Shown here: positions 32,124-34,949 of the stretch, in pieces | Layout: each line of letters starts with the position of its first letter | How positions within the stretch are numbered: the first letter of the stretch is position 1 | Assembly: GCA_014384555.1 (NCBI GenBank) | Contig: JACNFR010000046.1 | Span: 1-34,949 of the forward strand | Length of the DNA: 34,949 bases | Direction of reading: 5' to 3' | Origin: Candidatus Nitrosopumilus sp. | GTDB taxonomy: Archaea; Thermoproteota; Nitrososphaeria; Nitrososphaerales; Nitrosopumilaceae | Made by a program: the position numbers and the translations under genes | The notes under the pieces: model-generated | Database searches by the model: none | The model's input: only the letters and a program-made list of their open reading frames with translations | Told to the model about the DNA's origin: nothing

Positions 32124-33116
32124 CTAGTAAGCTAATTCAGACATGTGTTTTGCATCTTTAAGAGAATTTTCAAACTCTTCTTCAGTCATAACATTTTGAG
32201 ATGCATAAACACTTTTGAATTTTCTTCCATCATCAGCAAAAATTCCTACCACACATGCATCTCCATCAATAGGATATTTCTTCATGCATGCATACACTGC
32301 TGCAGAAGAAGGGCTGATTAGGAGTTTATCTTTTGTAAATACCTCTTTAACAACTGAAAATGCTTCATCATTGTCTGCAGATACCCAATCATCAACAACA
32401 TTTTCTCTTTTTAAGAATAAATCAGGTTTTGCAGATTCTTCAAAATTTCTCCACCCTTGAATCAAATGGTTTTGTTGGGGCTGACATCCAATTATCTTCA
32501 CATTAGGATTCTTCTCCTTAAGAAAAGTACCAATTCCAGTAATAGTTCCACCAGTACCAACACCAGTAAAGAAATGAGTTACTTTACCGTCAGTTTGTTT
32601 CCAAATTTCAGGTCCAGTTCCAACATAATGGCCCTTGAAATTTGCTTCATTAGCATATTGGTTTGGAGAATAATATGTATCAGGTCTAGAAGATGCAATT
32701 GATGTGGCAAGTGCAATACTTTGATCAGTTCCAGCACCTACTTTAGGGCATAAATCATCACTGGTTTCAAACACTTTAGCTCCTAGGTTTCTTATGATAT
32801 CTTTAGTTTCATTACTTGCTTTTTCAGGAATTACAATCTCGACTTTGTAACCTAAAACATTTGCAATTCCAGTCAATGCAATTCCAGTGTTACCAGAAGT
32901 TGGTTCGATGATGATGCTTTTTCCTTTGGTTAAAATTCCTTTTTCTTCACCGTCTTTAATCATATAATATGCCGCCCTATCTTTAACAGAACCAAAAGGA
33001 TTGTGACCCTCTAATTTTGCAAAATATTCAACGTTGTCATGAGAAAGAGAATCCAAATGTACCAGAGGAGTATTACCTACACGATTCAAAACATCTGTAT
33101 CAGTAACAGTGGTCAT
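32124..33116 (-). CDS. Cysteine synthase (PLP-dependent)
   Basis: The enzyme joins O-acetylserine or O-phosphoserine with sulfide or a sulfur carrier. The 330-aa fold-type II PLP protein has K45 in NPFGSVKDRAA as the Schiff-base Lys, the PTSGNTGIAL substrate loop, the GTGGTITGIG phosphate loop, and the C-terminal ISPSSAAVYA. Archaeal versions may prefer O-phosphoserine, which would match the SerB-like gene at 34211, but that is unproven. It lies 8 bp after tusA and is probably cotranscribed, so the sulfur could come from the TusA-type carrier. Confidence 0.93.
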   Translation of the reverse strand: MTTVTDTDVLNRVGNTPLVHLDSLSHDNVEYFAKLEGHNPFGSVKDRAAYYMIKDGEEKGILTKGKSIIIEPTSGNTGIALTGIANVLGYKVEIVIPEKASNETKDIIRNLGAKVFETSDDLCPKVGAGTDQSIALATSIASSRPDTYYSPNQYANEANFKGHYVGTGPEIWKQTDGKVTHFFTGVGTGGTITGIGTFLKEKNPNVKIIGCQPQQNHLIQGWRNFEESAKPDLFLKRENVVDDWVSADNDEAFSVVKEVFTKDKLLISPSSAAVYACMKKYPIDGDACVVGIFADDGRKFKSVYASQNVMTEEEFENSLKDAKHMSELAY

Positions 33117-33124
33117 GATTTAGA

Positions 33125-33361
33125 TTATTTCACCTTTTTAATTTTGAATGTAATAGTTTCACCGTCTTTGGACATGTCTAATAATTCATGACCATTTCTT
33201 GTAACCCATCTTGAAATGTCATCTTCAGCTGCAGGATCATCTGCAGATACAATAATGATTTCGCCAACTTGCATTCTTTCAATTTCAATTTTTGTTCTAA
33301 ACACAGGTTCAGGACAAAATAATCCTGTGGCATCTAATTTTTTTTCAGTGGATTCAGACAT
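33125..33361 (-). CDS. tusA: TusA/SirA-family sulfur carrier
   Basis: The 78-aa protein has the TusA fold signature: LDATGLFCPEPVFRTKIEIERM with Cys16 in CPEP (CPxP), the persulfide site, followed by DDPAAEDDISRWVTRNGHELL. TusA-type proteins relay persulfide sulfur between desulfurases, sulfurtransferases and biosynthetic enzymes. It precedes the cysteine synthase by 8 bp, so sulfur is probably delivered to it. A CTTTTAATATG box is about 30 nt upstream of the ATG. Confidence 0.92.
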   Translation of the reverse strand: MSESTEKKLDATGLFCPEPVFRTKIEIERMQVGEIIIVSADDPAAEDDISRWVTRNGHELLDMSKDGETITFKIKKVK

Positions 33362-33450
33362 TACTAATTCCCAAAGGCCAAATTGTCATATTAAAAGCTA
33401 TTCGAGTTTAGCTTGTCCTACTTTACTGAAAAATAGAGTTTTGAAAAATA

Positions 33451-34176
33451 TTATCTAAATAGGTCTTCATGTTCAGGTCGGATTAATTCATCAATAGTGT
33501 GGTCTTCAACATCAAACGAATAGTCACGAATTATTGCAAATGGACATTTCAAAGATTTACCCATAACTAATTCCGATGCAGATGTAATTTCATCAGCAAT
33601 AGCAATTGCAGTTACTCGCAGAATTTTATTAAAAGAATCCAAAGTTCCTTCATAATCTAAGATGGGATTTAATCCAGAAACTCCTATCGCATGATTAGTT
33701 TGCCCCATTCTAAAAGGTCGACCAAAAGTATCAGAAATTATTACTGCCACATTTTTGTCGGATTGTTCTAAAATTTTCTTTCTAATTCTTTCTGCAGAAA
33801 CATCAGAGTTCACAGGTAACAAAGTTGCAAATCCTTCTTTGATGTTACTTTCATCAATTCCAGCATTTGCACAAATAAAACCTTGATTAGTTTCAACTAT
33901 CAAAATTCCATTTTTCATTCTGACAATTCGTTTTGATTCTGATAAAATTAATTCAATAATTTTTGGATCCTTTTGATATTGAGAACTAATGCCTTCAGCC
34001 AATAAAGAAGGCATCACAGTTGACAAATCAATTAACCGTCCTTCTTGTTTAGAAATTACTTTTTGTGCAATTACCAGAATGTCGCCATCGTTTAATTTTT
34101 CAGATTTTAGAATAATATCAGATAAGTCATCAGATGGTTCGATCTCTTTTTCAATATGTATAGGAATAATTTGCAA
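33451..34176 (-). CDS. cofE: Coenzyme F420-0:L-glutamate ligase CofE
   Basis: CofE adds glutamates to F420-0. The 241-aa product spans the family: GDILVIAQKVISKQEGR, the ANAGIDESNI loop, ISDTFGRPFRMGQTNHAIGVSG, and DEITSASELVMGKS near the C-terminus. Length matches stand-alone archaeal CofE without the FbiB-type second domain. The TTG at 34176 has a TTTTTTAG box centred 27 nt upstream. It follows the HAD phosphatase gene with a 34-bp gap but has its own promoter. F420 synthesis is known in Thaumarchaeota. Confidence 0.92.
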   Translation of the reverse strand: MQIIPIHIEKEIEPSDDLSDIILKSEKLNDGDILVIAQKVISKQEGRLIDLSTVMPSLLAEGISSQYQKDPKIIELILSESKRIVRMKNGILIVETNQGFICANAGIDESNIKEGFATLLPVNSDVSAERIRKKILEQSDKNVAVIISDTFGRPFRMGQTNHAIGVSGLNPILDYEGTLDSFNKILRVTAIAIADEITSASELVMGKSLKCPFAIIRDYSFDVEDHTIDELIRPEHEDLFR

Positions 34177-34210
34177 GTGATGTATCTCAACAATAGGACT
34201 AAAAAATTGT

Positions 34211-34861
34211 TTATGCAGGAGTTGCAGTTTCTAATTCAAGTTTGTAGTGTTTATTGATAATATCAATAATTTTGGAGAGATCTTTTTCTTCTAAAGTTGT
34301 AGTGGCCAAGTCTTTTACAATATCTTGGGCACGATATGCAATTCCCAATCCGCATACATCAAATAATTTTATATCATTTGCACCATCTACGACACAAACA
34401 ATGTCTTCTTTTTTCTCACCCCATTCTTCAATTTTTATTTTTGCAGATTTTGATTTGTCAGAATCCACGTTAATTTTAACACCATCTAGTTTACCATCTT
34501 TGAAAATTAATTCATTTGAAAAAATATAATCAAGATCTAATTCTTTTTGTAATCGGTGCATCATCAAGGTAAAGCCACCAGATACGGCCATGATTTTCCA
34601 ACCTGCTGCTTTTAATGCTCTACATGCCTCTTTTGCACCAGTCATGATAGGCAATGCATCAGATACTTCTTGGCAGATTTTTTCATCAAGGCCCTTTAGG
34701 GCTGCAACTCTAGTTCGTAATCCTTCTTCCCAGTTAATTTTTCCTTGAATTCCTTGTTTTGTAATTTCCCAAATTTCAGCTTCTTTGTTGAGTTTTTCTG
34801 CAAGAATAGGGAGATATTCTTCGTCATACAAAACTCCCTCGACATCAAAAATAGCTAGCAA
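34211..34861 (-). CDS. SerB-like HAD phosphatase with D-x-E motif I
   Basis: The 216-aa protein has the SerB-type layout with a small cap: GKINWEEGLRTRVAALKGL, VSGGFTLMMHRLQKEL, the Lys around SKSAKI, and CVVDGANDIKLFDVCGLGIAYRA. Motif I is DVEGVLYD: the nucleophile D6 is kept but the usual second Asp is Glu8, where HAD phosphatases nearly always have Asp. Phosphoserine phosphatase (serine synthesis, supplying cysteine synthase) is the likely role but the Glu makes substrate or activity uncertain. The start is TTG at 34861, with a TTTAATATAA box about 34 nt upstream. Confidence 0.82.
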   Translation of the reverse strand: MLAIFDVEGVLYDEEYLPILAEKLNKEAEIWEITKQGIQGKINWEEGLRTRVAALKGLDEKICQEVSDALPIMTGAKEACRALKAAGWKIMAVSGGFTLMMHRLQKELDLDYIFSNELIFKDGKLDGVKINVDSDKSKSAKIKIEEWGEKKEDIVCVVDGANDIKLFDVCGLGIAYRAQDIVKDLATTTLEEKDLSKIIDIINKHYKLELETATPA

Positions 34862-34897
34862 TAGTTTTCTGATTCGAAAAAAATCGCTAATTATATT

Positions 34898-34911
34898 AAA
34901 GTTTAAACTTT
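34898..34911. promoter_or_regulatory. 14-bp palindrome AAAGTTTAAACTTT at the serB-like promoter
   Basis: The perfect palindrome abuts the TATA-like box of the phosphatase gene (near 34891-34900) on its upstream side. It is short and A/T-only except for one G/C pair, so an operator is possible but not strongly supported. Confidence 0.35.
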
Positions 34912-34949
34912 TTTAGATCTAAAAAACGCTAGTAATAAATCACCGAGTA

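Noticed and set aside
1-34949. tRNA, rRNA, insertion sequences, prophage or integration sites
   Set aside because: No cloverleaf with a GTTCRANNC loop, no rRNA core sequence, no transposase or integrase frame and no flanking direct repeats were seen.

Overview
The window is an A+T-rich archaeal chromosome segment that reads as an ammonia-oxidising thaumarchaeon of the Nitrosopumilus/Nitrosarchaeum type. Supporting signs are a CdvA-type cell-division protein, an archaeal proteasome beta subunit, F420 biosynthesis (CofE), an archaeal phosphoglycolate phosphatase, a DRG-type GTPase, very frequent TTG/GTG starts, and TATA-like boxes about 26 nt upstream of many start codons, as expected for leaderless mRNAs. 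I see no rRNA, tRNA, CRISPR array, insertion sequence or prophage. The assignment to this lineage is inference from gene content and style, not from a marker-gene comparison.

Layout. 1-5.7 kb: cdvA, a two-module ThyX-like flavoprotein, MsrB, homoserine dehydrogenase coupled to a PUA protein, and a proteasome beta subunit whose catalytic Thr1 position is Ala. 5.7-9.4 kb: DoxX, an M20 peptidase, NAD(P)HX dehydratase, and a TrmI-type tRNA methyltransferase with a histone-H1-like Lys/Thr/Ala tail. 9.4-12.4 kb: an accessory-looking run of very small genes (35, 62, 42, 141, 106 and 45 aa). Three of them share an almost identical promoter element, and there is a 425-bp gene-free stretch with a structured, possibly transcribed segment. 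12.4-17.1 kb: response regulator, tandem hairpins, PGPase-ArgRS operon and DRG GTPase. 17.1-19.8 kb: a 140-aa protein built almost only from A/K/R/T/P with exact 60-bp tandem repeats, then a collagen-like protein with 123 uninterrupted G-X-Y triplets. 19.8-24.6 kb: TPR protein, a sirohaem sulfite/nitrite reductase coupled to a rhodanese, and Thi4. 24.7-30.4 kb: PAC2 protein, a metallopeptidase-like protein, a malate/lactate dehydrogenase without a normal start codon, and a cluster of three Usp and two CBS-domain proteins. 30.4-34.9 kb: thioredoxin reductase, small unknowns, TusA-cysteine synthase, CofE and a SerB-like HAD phosphatase.

Themes. Sulfur assimilation and redox recur (sulfite reductase, rhodanese, TusA, cysteine synthase, MsrB, thioredoxin reductase, and a Thi4 that carries the sulfur-donor Cys). 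Low-complexity basic or repetitive proteins recur as well (the H1-like protein, the TrmI tail, the collagen). Translational coupling by 4-nt start/stop overlaps is common, three times as TTGA. The best candidates for undescribed biology are the collagen-like protein, the small-gene cluster with its shared promoter, and the H1-like repeat protein with its neighbouring Lys-rich mini-ORF.
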